Assembly: GCA_035297145.1 (NCBI GenBank)
Contig: DATGZN010000112.1
Span: 62,001 to 126,000, forward strand
DNA from: QHXW01 sp035297145
Lineage (GTDB): Bacteria; Acidobacteriota; Terriglobia; Bryobacterales; Bryobacteraceae
Reading direction: 5' to 3'
Length of the DNA stretch: 64,000 nucleotides
Positions 45,040 to 54,015 of the stretch are shown piece after piece. A program made the position numbers and the translations under genes. The notes beneath the pieces were generated by a model. The model made no database searches. It was not told the DNA's origin and saw only the letters and a program-made list of their open reading frames with translations. Positions within the stretch are counted from its first letter, which is position 1, and the number at the start of each line of letters is the position of its first letter.

Positions 45040-46088
45040 CAGTCCAGCATCCCCTCGGCGTGCATCAGCTCGGCGTTCAACACGGCCGCGCCGGCGGCTC
45101 CGCGGATGGTGTTGTGGGTGAGAGCCACGAACTTGTAATCGAGCACGGGGCAGGCGCGCAGCCGTCCGACAAAAGCCGCCATGCCACGATCGCGCTCGGC
45201 ATCCTGGCGCGGCTGCGGCCGGTCGTTCTGCGTCATGTAGGTGACGGGCCTCGCCGGTGCGCTGGGCAGTCTTCTTTGTTGGGGCACGCCCGTGAACTCG
45301 TCGAACGCGCACAGCAGGTCGGTCTGCGAAGGCTGGGATGACAGCTTCACCGAAATTGTGACCAGGTGGCCGTCGACCACGGGCACGCGATTGCAGTGCG
45401 CGCTGATCTTGGCATCGAGATGGCGCACATGGTCGCCGGCGAAATCGCCCAGGATCTTCTGCGTCTCCTGCTCCATCTTCTCCTCTTCGCCGCCGATGAA
45501 CGGAATCACGTTGGCGTTGATGTCCATCGACGGCACGCCGGGATAGCCCGCGCCGGAAATCGCCTGAAGGGTGGTGGCGATGACCTGTGTAATGCCGAAG
45601 GGTTTGAGCGGCGCGAGACCCATCACCATCGAGACCGTGGCGCAATTCGGATTGGTCACAATCTGCCCTTTCCATGGGCGATGCCGCTGCTGGAGCGGCA
45701 CGAGTTTGAGATGGTCGGGATTCACTTCCGGCACGAGCAACGGAACGTCCCGATCCATGCGGTGGTTCTTGGAGTTTGACACGACTACGTGCCCCGCCTG
45801 CGCGAAGGCCCGCTCTATCTCGGTTGCGACCGACGAATCCATGGACGAAAACAGCAGGCGTGGAGCGCCGTTGGGCTTGCACTCTTCCACTACCAGGTCG
45901 GCCACTTCGTCAGGCATCACGCCTGCCAGGTGCCATTTGGTGGCATCGCGATATTTCTTGCCGGCCGAGCGGTCGCTGGCGCCGAGCCATCGCACCTCAA
46001 ACCAGGGATGGCCCTGCAAAAACTTGATGAAATGCTGGCCGACCATGCCGGTCGCGCCTAGGATGCCGACTTCGATTCTTGGTTCCAT
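45039..46088 (-). CDS. asd: Aspartate-semialdehyde dehydrogenase
   Basis: 349 residues from the ATG at 46088, chosen because it is followed directly by the NADP motif EVGILGATGMVGQHFI. The catalytic cysteine is C149 in VTNPNCATVSM, and HCNRVPVVDGH carries the Arg234 and His241 used in catalysis. It reduces aspartyl phosphate to the semialdehyde, joining LysC to DapA. It overlaps the end of the M20 peptidase gene by 31 bases and the lysC start by one base. This close packing marks a tightly coupled operon. The sequence type is the longer archaeal/fungal-like ASD form (about 350 residues). Confidence 0.95.
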   Translation of the reverse strand: MEPRIEVGILGATGMVGQHFIKFLQGHPWFEVRWLGASDRSAGKKYRDATKWHLAGVMPDEVADLVVEECKPNGAPRLLFSSMDSSVATEIERAFAQAGHVVVSNSKNHRMDRDVPLLVPEVNPDHLKLVPLQQRHRPWKGQIVTNPNCATVSMVMGLAPLKPFGITQVIATTLQAISGAGYPGVPSMDINANVIPFIGGEEEKMEQETQKILGDFAGDHVRHLDAKISAHCNRVPVVDGHLVTISVKLSSQPSQTDLLCAFDEFTGVPQQRRLPSAPARPVTYMTQNDRPQPRQDAERDRGMAAFVGRLRACPVLDYKFVALTHNTIRGAAGAAVLNAELMHAEGMLD

Positions 46089-47083
46089 AACTGTTTCACC
46101 ATGCGTTGATAGATTTCGACCGCTTCCACGAGCTGTCGCTTGGGCACGCGCTCTTCGAGCGTGTGCGCTACATGAATGGTTCCGGGACCGATAAGGAATG
46201 GCTGGCCCCACGTGCCCGCGAACGCCGGGATGTCCGTCGTGTAGGCCACAACCGTGGTTTCAAACCCATCCAGCCGCCCCAGGTGAACCGCCGGGATTTC
46301 CAAAACCTCGCGCGCTTCGGCGCAATCAGCCACGGCGGCGGCAATGGCGTCCTTGGTCGAGTGCGAGTCGCCAACGAGACGAATCATTAACTCGGCGCGT
46401 GCCTCATCCGGAATGATGTTGGGAGCGCGGCCGCCGCTGATGGTTCCGATGTTCAGCGTGCTCGGTCCGAGCAGTTCGTCTACGGGCAGCGCGATCTGCC
46501 GGATGCGGTCGAGCGCGTTGAGCAGCTTTTCGATCGCCGAATCGCCCAACTCCGGATAGGCCGAGTGCGCCATCTTGCCATGCGCCACGATTTCGTAACG
46601 CAGCGCGCCTTTGGAGCCGACGGCCAGTTTGTTCTCGGTGGGTTCGCCGTTGATGAGATACTTCGATCCGCGTGGCTGCGCCGCGGCGTGGTAAGCTCCG
46701 GCGCTGTTGCGTTCTTCGCCCACCACGAACAGAAGAGCGAGATTCCGTCCGCCAGCCGCCAGCAACGCGTCCGCGGCGTGGATCATGGACGCGATGATGC
46801 CTTTGGTATCGCACGCCGCCCGGCCGTGGATGAACTCATCATCCTCGCGCGAGGCAAAGAACGGCGGCACCGTATCCATGTGCGTCGAGAGCGTGACTAC
46901 GGGATCGCCCCAGTGCGCCAGCACGTTGAACCGGTGCGGTTCCACTTCCATTCGCTCCATGGTTCCGCCGTAGCGCTCGGCGAGCTGGGAAAGATAGCCG
47001 AATAGAAACCCGCCGGCACGTTCTTCGTTGCCGGTTATGGATTCGATATCGACGAGCGCTCGCGTGAGCTCAAAAACGTTCAT
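46058..47083 (-). CDS. M20 family metallopeptidase, DapE/ArgE-like
   Basis: 341 residues. Metal ligands and motifs follow the M20 pattern: TLSTHMDTVPPF (His-x-Asp), HGRAACDTKG (bridging Asp), VVGEERNSAG (Glu-Glu base pair) and GKMAHSAYPELG with the dimerisation-domain His. The inserted lid domain is at about 165-280. Such enzymes cleave N-succinyl-diaminopimelate (DapE), acetylornithine (ArgE) or peptides. Because it begins an operon with asd, lysC, dapB, dapA and dapD, succinyl-DAP desuccinylase is the most likely activity, but the sequence alone does not separate DapE from ArgE. No upstream riboswitch was seen. Confidence 0.85.
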   Translation of the reverse strand: MNVFELTRALVDIESITGNEERAGGFLFGYLSQLAERYGGTMERMEVEPHRFNVLAHWGDPVVTLSTHMDTVPPFFASREDDEFIHGRAACDTKGIIASMIHAADALLAAGGRNLALLFVVGEERNSAGAYHAAAQPRGSKYLINGEPTENKLAVGSKGALRYEIVAHGKMAHSAYPELGDSAIEKLLNALDRIRQIALPVDELLGPSTLNIGTISGGRAPNIIPDEARAELMIRLVGDSHSTKDAIAAAVADCAEAREVLEIPAVHLGRLDGFETTVVAYTTDIPAFAGTWGQPFLIGPGTIHVAHTLEERVPKRQLVEAVEIYQRMVKQLWNQESKSAS

Positions 47084-47360
47084 GACACTTTAGTGGGGGA
47101 GCGGGGAAGGAAGGTTGGCGGGCCGTTAGGCAGGCGATGATGCAAGATCCGTACTGCCGCGCGGTTTTCACCCTCCGATAGCGCTCCATCCGTTTTTCTC
47201 AAATCGGATGACAGTGGGCCGGTGTTATCCGCACCCCCCAACCACCGGATTACGAGTTGCCCGGCGATTTCGGCAGCCGGCCCCTTTTTCGCGGGCGTCC
47301 GAAGCTCGTCGGAATCGCGCGCCCGGATACTGTTGGCCGCCGCACCTCTACCAGAAAGGT
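47084..47360. other. Intergenic region upstream of the lysine operon
   Basis: This 277 bp gap should hold the operon promoter. No lysine riboswitch (L-box) pattern or clear -35/-10 pair was recognised. A GCCGGC-type hairpin followed by CCCCTTTTT near 47265-47296 may terminate rightward transcription. Confidence 0.4.
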
Positions 47361-47621
47361 TCAGGATATCGGGTTGGAATGGGTTGCGTCAACTCGCCTA
47401 CGGAAACACTTGCTCGTTGCCAGCGCTAAGGGAACGATCAGAATGCAGGCGAGGCATGCCACAAATGGACTGGGCAAGACGAAGTACACATCATGGATGT
47501 AAACATCCACCACCCAGCGATGCGAAATCGCAGCGACAAAAAAGGCTGCCAATGACACCACTACCCAGGGCAGCATCACCAGCCACGCCAGTAGGACGCA
47601 AATCCGAATCAATGCAGTCAA
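47361..47621 (-). CDS. Small membrane protein with a cytochrome-oxidase-like motif
   Basis: 86 residues, start TTG at 47621. It has two hydrophobic segments (CVLLAWLVMLPWVVVSLAAF and a second one, FVACLACILIVPLALA). Between them lies VVDVYIHDVYFVLPSPFV, which resembles the IHDTYFVVAHFHYV motif of heme-copper oxidase subunit I, though the metal-ligand histidines of the true motif are not all present. This may be a small relative or decayed fragment, or coincidental. The TTG lies ten bases past the stop of the upstream gene on the same strand, suggesting a two-gene unit with it. Confidence 0.55.
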   Translation of the reverse strand: MTALIRICVLLAWLVMLPWVVVSLAAFFVAAISHRWVVDVYIHDVYFVLPSPFVACLACILIVPLALATSKCFRRRVDATHSNPIS

Positions 47622-47630
47622 GGGCGCTGG

Positions 47631-48029
47631 TCAGCCTTTTTCCCCGCTGCGCGGCACCACTAGAATCCATTCCGCGGGCTTGTCTTCGAGGTTTTCGATG
47701 CCGTAGTCATCGCGCTCGATCCATCCCGTGTAGCCGGCCTTTTCGACGCGCTCCGAAGGCTTGCCGTGCGGATAAATCAGGCGGACGTGCTGATCGCTTA
47801 CGCAAGTCATGACGTGGGCGGGAATCTCCATCCATGCGGTTCTCTCGTGAGGGCCGAGCCGCACGCGAATCACTTCCACGAAGGCATTTTGGAAGACACG
47901 CTGGAAATGCGCGCTGTCGAGCGCCGTGGGATGAGTATCGAAGAATTCGGGCGGCAGAGGATTGTCACCGCGCTGTGCGCGCGCACTCGCCGCTACCAGG
48001 AGAACACCGGCTACCAACCAGAGGCGCAT
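47631..48029 (-). CDS. Small secreted cupin-like protein
   Basis: 132 residues with a signal peptide (RLWLVAGVLLVAASARA). The mature part is beta-rich: FFDTHPTALDSAHFQRVFQN, VEVIRVRLGPHERTAWMEIP, VRLIYPHGKPSERVE, KPAEWILVVPRSGEKG. This spacing of a Gly-Pro-His turn and hydrophobic strands suggests a cupin fold, but the full set of metal-binding residues is not seen. Function unknown. It lies between the TPR protein gene and the small membrane protein gene, on the same strand as both, so they may share a transcript. Confidence 0.62.
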   Translation of the reverse strand: MRLWLVAGVLLVAASARAQRGDNPLPPEFFDTHPTALDSAHFQRVFQNAFVEVIRVRLGPHERTAWMEIPAHVMTCVSDQHVRLIYPHGKPSERVEKAGYTGWIERDDYGIENLEDKPAEWILVVPRSGEKG

Positions 48030-48053
48030 GCCATCACCTCCAACAAGTCCAGT

Positions 48054-50138
48054 CTACTGCCGTTTTTCCTTATCCAGCGGGTCTTCTTTGGCCACGCGCA
48101 CGCGGGCATCTTCCAGCTTTTTGCCCACCTGCGCCATTTCCTCCGGGTCGGCATCCGATTGCGACACGCCAGCCTCGTACTCTTTCAGCGAGCTTTGCCA
48201 CTGAGCGATGGCCTCCCGGATCTTGCCTTGCTTGAAATAAACGTCGCCCAGGTGATCGTGCACGGTGGGGTCTTTGGCCACGGTGGGTATTTGCAGCGCC
48301 TTCTGCAAGTAACCCACGGCGTCATCCAAACGGTTCTGGCGGAAACACACCCATCCCAGGCTATCCAGGTAAGCGCCGTTCGCCGGCTCCAGTTCCACAG
48401 CCTTGCTAATCATCTTCTGCGCTTCGTCGAGCCGGGTGTTGCGGTCGGCCAGCATGTAACCCAGGTAGTTGAGTGCGCCGGCGTATTCGGGGTCCAGTGC
48501 CAGCACCTTGCGAAATTCGGCTTCCGCCGCATCAAACTGTTTGGTTCTCTCCAGCATGGCGCCGCGCATGAAAAGTACAGTCACTTTCTGCGGTGTGGAT
48601 TCCGAGATCTTTTCGGCGGCGTCGAGCGCCTTGCCCATGTCATCGAACCTCTTCCCCTTCTCATAGACCTGGGCAATCTGGATTTGAGTTGCCAACTCCT
48701 TGTCTCCATCCGGCTGCGAGCGGAGCACCGCAACCGCTTCGTCGATTTTTCCTTCATCGGCCAGAAGCGAAGCCTTAGCGCTGTTCAGAGCGCGCTCCTT
48801 GGGAAACTTTTTCAAGGCCGCTTGCAGCTCGGCATCAGCTTTTTTGAAGTCCTTAGCGGCGCGCCAGGTATCAACGATCGCAGCAGACACACGCGGCGCT
48901 GCTTCGGGATCTATATCGGCCATCTGCCGGAAAGCGTCCACCGCTTCGCTATAGTGTTCCGCGTTGCGATAGAGCATCCCCAGCCGCTCCAGCAGGATCG
49001 TACGGCGCCCTTTCTCCTCATCCGTGTAGGTCTTGGCGGCGGTGTCGTTGAGCATGGCGCGGAGCGCCGCCACGGCAGCGTCCGTCTTGCCCTCGGCATC
49101 GAGCAGATTTACTTCCTCGTAGCGCAATTCCAGATTTTGGGAATCCAACTGGCGCGCCTTGCCGAGCGTCGCGTGAGCCTGGGTATACTCACCTCGCTCG
49201 CGGTAAATTTCGGCCAGTCGCAACAAACTGTCTTCATCCCGCGGATCGGCTGCGGCAAGCTCTTGATATACCTTCAGCGCTTCGGCCATGCGATCGGCGG
49301 ATAGAAGATCCCTGGCCAATGCCTGCTTGATGCGCGTGTTCTCGGGATCCATTTGCAGCGCCTGCTGCCAGACATCCGAGGCGCTGGCATAGTCCTTGGC
49401 ATTGTGGTAAAAGCTCGCCAGTTCCGCCAGTGTCCGAGGGTTGGGATGCTTGCTGGTGGCCATGCGCAGCATCTCGATCGCGTTCTTGGTGTCGCCCAGG
49501 TCCGAATACACCATTGCCAAGCCGGTCAAGGCTTCTTCGTTACCGGCATCCTGGTCGAGTACCTTTTTGAAATCCTTTTCCGCTTCGACGGAATTCCGGC
49601 TGACGCGTTCCAGGCGTCCCAGCATCAGCCAGCTTTCAATATCCTTGGGCTCCTTCTCGGTGACCTTTTGGAATTGCTCGATGGCCAACCGCACCATCTC
49701 GTCGTTCACCTTGTGCTGCTCCGGGTCGCCGATCAGCCGTGCGTACATGCGGCCCAGCATCCTCCGGGCATCCAGGTTGCCGGGGTCCTGCTTCAGGAGG
49801 TCTTCGGCCTCGCTGACCGCGTCTTTGATCCTGCCAGCCTGGATATAGAGATCCGTCAGCTCCTCGGAGAGAAAAGACGCCGAAGGATCGAGCTTCATGG
49901 CCTGGCGATAGTAATCAATGGCCTTGTCGGTGTAATCCCTGCGGTTGCCGAAGGCGCCCGCCAGCTCCGCGTAGAGATGGCCCATGGCAAAGTTGTAATA
50001 GGCATTGGCCTTGTCGGAAACTTTGGGATCAGACGTGCCCGGGCTGCCCGCGTCGGTTGGGGACTGGCTGAATGCCAGGCCCGTCGAAAAGGCAGCGAGG
50101 CACAAAGCCCCTCGAAGCAATCTTGCCGGATAATTCAT
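48054..50138 (-). CDS. Large secreted TPR-repeat protein
   Basis: 694 residues. A signal peptide (ends AFSQ) is followed by about 15 tetratricopeptide repeats covering nearly the whole mature chain. Examples are YYNFAMGHLYAELAGAFG, AIDYYRQAMKLDPSASF, LGDVYFKQGKIREAIAQWQS and WVCFRQNRLDDAVGYLQKAL. TPR arrays form superhelical scaffolds for protein binding, here probably in the periplasm. It is the first of three same-strand genes. The miaA gene starts on the other strand 100 bp away. No enzyme domain is present, so the role is unknown. Confidence 0.88.
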   Translation of the reverse strand: MNYPARLLRGALCLAAFSTGLAFSQSPTDAGSPGTSDPKVSDKANAYYNFAMGHLYAELAGAFGNRRDYTDKAIDYYRQAMKLDPSASFLSEELTDLYIQAGRIKDAVSEAEDLLKQDPGNLDARRMLGRMYARLIGDPEQHKVNDEMVRLAIEQFQKVTEKEPKDIESWLMLGRLERVSRNSVEAEKDFKKVLDQDAGNEEALTGLAMVYSDLGDTKNAIEMLRMATSKHPNPRTLAELASFYHNAKDYASASDVWQQALQMDPENTRIKQALARDLLSADRMAEALKVYQELAAADPRDEDSLLRLAEIYRERGEYTQAHATLGKARQLDSQNLELRYEEVNLLDAEGKTDAAVAALRAMLNDTAAKTYTDEEKGRRTILLERLGMLYRNAEHYSEAVDAFRQMADIDPEAAPRVSAAIVDTWRAAKDFKKADAELQAALKKFPKERALNSAKASLLADEGKIDEAVAVLRSQPDGDKELATQIQIAQVYEKGKRFDDMGKALDAAEKISESTPQKVTVLFMRGAMLERTKQFDAAEAEFRKVLALDPEYAGALNYLGYMLADRNTRLDEAQKMISKAVELEPANGAYLDSLGWVCFRQNRLDDAVGYLQKALQIPTVAKDPTVHDHLGDVYFKQGKIREAIAQWQSSLKEYEAGVSQSDADPEEMAQVGKKLEDARVRVAKEDPLDKEKRQ

Positions 50139-50239
50139 TGATGAAATCTTCTTTCGCCCACCGCGCGCCTGGCGGCCAGAACAGACGAAGCCCTTCTCTT
50201 TTTCATTGTATACTGCCAGGCCGCTGAATCTAAGACGTA

Positions 50240-51169
50240 ATGGACAAGCATCAGGTTATTGCCATTTTGGGGCCTACCGGGGCTGGGAAAAGCGAACTGG
50301 CCCTGTCGATGGCCCAGAAATTCACGGGCGAAGTGGTGAACTGCGATTCCTTGCAAATTTACCGTTACTTCGACATCGGCACCGCTAAGCTTCCACAGGA
50401 AGCGCGGCGTGGGATACCGCACCACCTCATCGATATCCTCGATCCGGATCAGGTATTTACCGCAGGCGAGTATGCGCGCCTCGCCCGGCGCGTGCTCGAC
50501 GAGGTCGCGGCGCGCACGAGCCTGCCAGTGATCGCGGGCGGAACCGGCTTTTATTTCCGGGCCCTGGTGGATGGCCTGTTTCCGGGCCCTTCACGCGACC
50601 AGGGTCTGCGCGACCGCTTGAGCGCCCGCGAGCGCCGGAGATCCGGCTCGGTCCATCGCCTGCTCGGACGGTTGGATGCCGAATCGGCGGCGCGTATCCA
50701 TCCGCACGATTTCCCGAAGGTGGTCCGTGCGCTGGAAGTGTGCCTGCTGACACGCCGCGCCGCGAGTGAGCTGTATCGCCAGGGGCGCGACGCCTTGCGC
50801 GGCTATCACGTTTTGAAAATCGGTCTTGCCCCGACGCGAGACCAGCTTTACCAGAGGCTCGACCAGCGCACCGAACAAATGTTCCATGGCGGCCTCGTCG
50901 AGGAGGTGCGCGGCATCCTGGCGCGCGGATTTCCTGCATCCGCGAAACCGTTCGAGTCGCACGGCTATCGCCAAGCCATCCAGCTTCTCAACGGCGAGCT
51001 AAACCTGAACGAAGCGATCTTTTATGCGCAACGGAACACACGCCGCTATGCCAAGCGCCAGATGACCTGGTTCCGGCAGGAGCAGCAGATGGAATGGTTC
51101 TCCGGTTTCGGCGATGATCCGGTGACACAGCAGGCCGCGATGGATCGCGCCAGCCGGTTTCTTGGTTAA
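50240..51169 (+). CDS. miaA: tRNA dimethylallyltransferase
   Basis: 309 residues. The P-loop ILGPTGAGKSELALSMA (about 8-24), VVNCDSLQIYRYFDIGTAK with the DSLQ motif, IPHHLIDILDPDQVFTAGEY, VIAGGTGFYFRALVDGL and the C-terminal RRYAKRQMTWFRQE are all diagnostic for MiaA. It puts a dimethylallyl group on A37 of tRNAs reading codons that begin with U. The length is normal. The insertion around RRRSGSVHRLLGRLDAESAA is a usual region of variation. It is transcribed divergently from the TPR gene; nothing beside it belongs to the same pathway. Confidence 0.96.
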   Translation: MDKHQVIAILGPTGAGKSELALSMAQKFTGEVVNCDSLQIYRYFDIGTAKLPQEARRGIPHHLIDILDPDQVFTAGEYARLARRVLDEVAARTSLPVIAGGTGFYFRALVDGLFPGPSRDQGLRDRLSARERRRSGSVHRLLGRLDAESAARIHPHDFPKVVRALEVCLLTRRAASELYRQGRDALRGYHVLKIGLAPTRDQLYQRLDQRTEQMFHGGLVEEVRGILARGFPASAKPFESHGYRQAIQLLNGELNLNEAIFYAQRNTRRYAKRQMTWFRQEQQMEWFSGFGDDPVTQQAAMDRASRFLG

Positions 51170-51373
51170 TTGGCTACGCTTTTTACCATTACCGTAAAAC
51201 CACCGTTTCTCGCGGAACATTTTCCGGTCTGGACCGTATTATGGGGAAAGACTTCGTTAACGGCTTCCGGGGATTGATTTCGTAACGGCAACACTGGAGT
51301 AACAAGTGTGTCTGTGCTCAAGTGTGGCCGGCAACCGGGAGCCGTTGGCAACGACTAAGGAGAGTTTGCATCC

Positions 51374-51694
51374 ATGACGAAACGGTTTTTGATGCTGTTC
51401 GCTGTTCTAGGGCTGGCCGCGCTCGCCAGCGCGAAGTCATATTCCCTCAAGCTGTTCGAGCCCTCCGTGATTGGTGGAACGGAGCTGAAGCCCGGCGAGT
51501 ACACCTTGGAGTTGAAGGATCAGAAAGTGGTGATCCACAAAGGGAAGCAGTCGTGCGAGGCAACCGTCAAGGTCGAAACCGCCGACAGCAAGTACGGTTC
51601 CACCTCGGTTCGTTACACTAACGGTGATGGAAAATACCACGTGCAGGAAATCCACCTGGGCGGCACGAATATGAGATTGGTGGTCAGCGAGTAA
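51374..51694 (+). CDS. Small secreted protein, 106 residues
   Basis: The ATG has AAGGAGAG about nine bases upstream. A signal peptide (FLMLFAVLGLAALASAK) leads into a beta-rich mature part of about 85 residues: YSLKLFEPSVIGGTELKPGE, YTLELKDQKVVIHKGKQS, KYHVQEIHLGGTNMRLVVSE. It resembles a single Ig-like or lipocalin-like sandwich. Small acidobacterial secreted proteins of this kind are common, with unknown role. It could be a peptidoglycan- or surface-associated adhesin subunit, but nothing shows it. It stands alone, 57 bp before a TolB-like/TPR gene on the same strand. Confidence 0.68.
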   Translation: MTKRFLMLFAVLGLAALASAKSYSLKLFEPSVIGGTELKPGEYTLELKDQKVVIHKGKQSCEATVKVETADSKYGSTSVRYTNGDGKYHVQEIHLGGTNMRLVVSE

Positions 51695-51751
51695 GCTCGC
51701 ATATCGCTCGGTGAGTTCTGCGTCCGGGGGCTGCTGCTAAAATGAAGGGCA

Positions 51752-52972
51752 GTGCAGTGGCTCCCGTTTCTTATCCTTGTTGTTGACTTCTCCAGTGTTT
51801 CCGTTGCCCGTGCGGAGACCGTCCTGGTGCTGCCGTTCTTCAATGTATCCGGTTCCCAAAATATCGATTGGATTGGCGAAAGCATCGCCGAAACCATCCA
51901 CGAATCGCTAGCCTCGCAAAATGTTCTTGTGCTCTCGCGCGAGGACCGTCTGGAGGGCTGCCGGCGGCTATCCATCCGGCCCAACGCGATTCTGACGCAC
52001 GCTTCCATCATTAAACTGGGTGAGGCGCTGGATGCTTCCCAGATCATTTACGGCCGCTACGAGATTACGCACTTGGCGGGCTCGGACCAGCCGGCAACAT
52101 CTCCCGGTGCGCCCGCGGTTTCGCCTCGCGATTCCATGCGCATCACGGCGCGGGTTCTCAACCTCCAGCACACGCGCCAGGGTCCCGAGTTTGATGAGAT
52201 CGGCGCGCTCGAAGATCTGGCGTCGCTCGAAACCCGCGTGGCTTGGCAATGTCTCAAAGCTCTGGTTCAGGACAAAGCTCCTTCTGAGCAGGACTTCAGC
52301 CGCGACCGGACGACGGTGCGTTTGGACGCTATGGAAAACTATGTGCGCGGTCTCATGGCGCCGTCGCCCGAGCAGAAGCACCGTCTGTTTGCACAGGCCG
52401 CACGGCTGGACGAGCGTTTCTCGGAGCCCTGCTTTCAGCTTGGAAAGATGGAGTTCGAGAAGAAGGACTACGCGATCGCGGTAGGCTGGCTGCAGAAGGT
52501 CAGCCGCGCCGACTCACACTATTTCGAAGCCAGTTTTCTGCTCGGCCTGTGCCGCTACTACACGGGCGATTTCGCCGGTGCCGCCAAAAGGCTCGAAACG
52601 GTGGCAGGCCCGCTTCCCCTCAATGAAGTGCTCAACGATCTGGGAGCAGCGCAGTCACGGCTGGGCGCGGCCGCGGCGCTCGACAATTTTCATCGCGCCG
52701 CCGAGGGCGATTCCGCCGATCCAGACTACCAGTTCAACATCGGTTACGTGCTTTGGAAACGGGGCGACTTTGCGCATGCCGCGGAGAGTTTTCGGGCGCT
52801 ACTGGACCGCAGCCCGGACGACAGTGAAGCCGTGGTTTTCCTGGGGCGCTGCCTGCAAAAGGACGGCCCGCGCCCCGGTGATCCCAGAAGCGAAGGCCGC
52901 GAACGGCTGAAATTGAACTTCGAGGAAACCGCTTACCGCCAGCTCAAAGCCGAGCTGGAATCCAAGCACTGA
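51752..52972 (+). CDS. TolB-like/TPR secreted protein
   Basis: 406 residues, start GTG at 51752. A signal peptide (PFLILVVDFSSVSVARA) is followed by a TolB-N-like/FlgO-like beta-alpha-beta region (ETVLVLPFFNVSGSQNIDWI, HASIIKLGEALDASQIIYGR, about 22-160). The C-terminal part has TPR helices (PCFQLGKMEFEKKDYAIAVG, FLLGLCRYYTGDFAGAAKRL, YQFNIGYVLWKRGDFAHAAE). It likely resides in the periplasm and may bind peptidoglycan or partner proteins. A diguanylate cyclase gene follows 58 bp later on the same strand; functional linkage is unproven. Confidence 0.75.
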   Translation: MQWLPFLILVVDFSSVSVARAETVLVLPFFNVSGSQNIDWIGESIAETIHESLASQNVLVLSREDRLEGCRRLSIRPNAILTHASIIKLGEALDASQIIYGRYEITHLAGSDQPATSPGAPAVSPRDSMRITARVLNLQHTRQGPEFDEIGALEDLASLETRVAWQCLKALVQDKAPSEQDFSRDRTTVRLDAMENYVRGLMAPSPEQKHRLFAQAARLDERFSEPCFQLGKMEFEKKDYAIAVGWLQKVSRADSHYFEASFLLGLCRYYTGDFAGAAKRLETVAGPLPLNEVLNDLGAAQSRLGAAAALDNFHRAAEGDSADPDYQFNIGYVLWKRGDFAHAAESFRALLDRSPDDSEAVVFLGRCLQKDGPRPGDPRSEGRERLKLNFEETAYRQLKAELESKH

Positions 52973-53030
52973 CACTAGGCGTTGCCAGCCCGCCGCACGC
53001 CCCCTAAATAACGCGGCACTTCCTGCCGAT

Positions 53031-54005
53031 ATGAAGCATGACGACTGTAAACAGTCGGTCAGGGGAGCGTGCCGCCTGAAGGCGTTGATTGCAGAAGACA
53101 ATCCCGGTTTCCGTCTGGCGTTGGAAAAACTGCTTAAGAAATGGGGCTACGACGCGGTCGCGGCCGTCAATGGCAAGGAGGCGTTGGAGGTCCTCAGTAA
53201 GGACGACCCGCCGCGGCTGGCAATTCTGGACTGGATGATGCCCGAGCTCGACGGCGTGGAGGTCTGCCGCCGGGTACGCGAGCAGAATCGCGAGCCATAT
53301 ATCTACATCTTGCTGCTGACCGCGAAAGACACCGCCGAAGAACTCATCGAAGGCATGGAAGCAGGCGCCGACGAATATCTACGTAAGCCAGTGAATACAC
53401 AAGAGTTACGTGTACGGCTGCGGGCCGGGCGACGAATTATTGACCTGCAGGAAGAGCTGGTGCGCGCCCGCGAGCTGTTACGGAAGCAGGCCAGCCGCGA
53501 TTGCCTGACGGAGTTTTTTAACCGCGGCTCGATGTTCGAGGTCCTGATCCGCGAGCTAAAACGCGCCGAACGCGAATCGGTTAGCCTGTCGCTCATCATG
53601 ACTGATCTCGACCACTTCAAAGAAGTCAACGATAAATTTGGACACGCGGCCGGAGATGCCGTTCTCCGCGAGGCCGCTCGACGAATGGCGGCGTGCGTTC
53701 GCCCCTACGATGCGCCCTGCCGTTATGGCGGTGAGGAGTTCGTCATCGTGATGCCGGGTTGCGGGCTAGACGACGCCATCGCGCGCGCCGAGGACATTCG
53801 AGCTCAAGTCGCGGCCACGCCCATCCATGTCCCCGAGGGCCTGGTTCACGTCACGTGCAGCGTGGAAGTCACTGCAACTTCCGGTCCAGCCGGCTTCAAC
53901 TCTTCCGCCTTGCTCCACGAAGTGGACGAAGCACTCTACATCGCCAAGAACAAAGGCCGGAATCGCGTCGAGGTTTTTGCCGCGCAGCCCGTTCTCGCGC
54001 GCTAG
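53031..54005 (+). CDS. PleD-like response regulator with diguanylate cyclase (GGDEF) domain
   Basis: 324 residues. A receiver domain (about 16-130) has LIAEDNPGFR, phosphoacceptor D67 in LDWMMPELDG and Lys in YLRKPVN. A coiled linker is followed by a GGDEF domain (about 150-310) with the motif GGEEF at 233-237. The product-inhibition site RxxD (R224-D227) lies five residues before it, so the enzyme should be feedback-controlled by c-di-GMP. The phosphorylated receiver likely drives dimerisation and c-di-GMP synthesis from two GTP. No kinase partner is adjacent. The stop lies ten bases before the MITE-like element. Confidence 0.94.
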   Translation: MKHDDCKQSVRGACRLKALIAEDNPGFRLALEKLLKKWGYDAVAAVNGKEALEVLSKDDPPRLAILDWMMPELDGVEVCRRVREQNREPYIYILLLTAKDTAEELIEGMEAGADEYLRKPVNTQELRVRLRAGRRIIDLQEELVRARELLRKQASRDCLTEFFNRGSMFEVLIRELKRAERESVSLSLIMTDLDHFKEVNDKFGHAAGDAVLREAARRMAACVRPYDAPCRYGGEEFVIVMPGCGLDDAIARAEDIRAQVAATPIHVPEGLVHVTCSVEVTATSGPAGFNSSALLHEVDEALYIAKNKGRNRVEVFAAQPVLAR

Positions 54006-54015
54006 CGGAACGCCT

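Noticed and set aside
43642..45882. A 746-codon version of the aspartate kinase frame
   Set aside because: Everything upstream of the ATG at 45039 is antisense-like sequence over asd, while the kinase motif KFGGTS starts right after that ATG.
47084..47360. Lysine riboswitch upstream of the DAP operon
   Set aside because: No multi-helix L-box pattern is visible; the gap has only weak hairpins.
47766..49304. A 512-codon open frame on the plus strand
   Set aside because: It overlaps the TPR protein on the other strand, whose repeats are unmistakable. The translation is His/Arg/Val-rich with no known domain.
51290..51373. c-di-GMP riboswitch (GEMM-like GGCAAC repeats) upstream of the small secreted protein
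   Set aside because: Two GGCAAC-type units and a CGTTG-CAACG dyad are present, but the conserved GEMM core and receptor pattern are not. The dyad has too short a loop.
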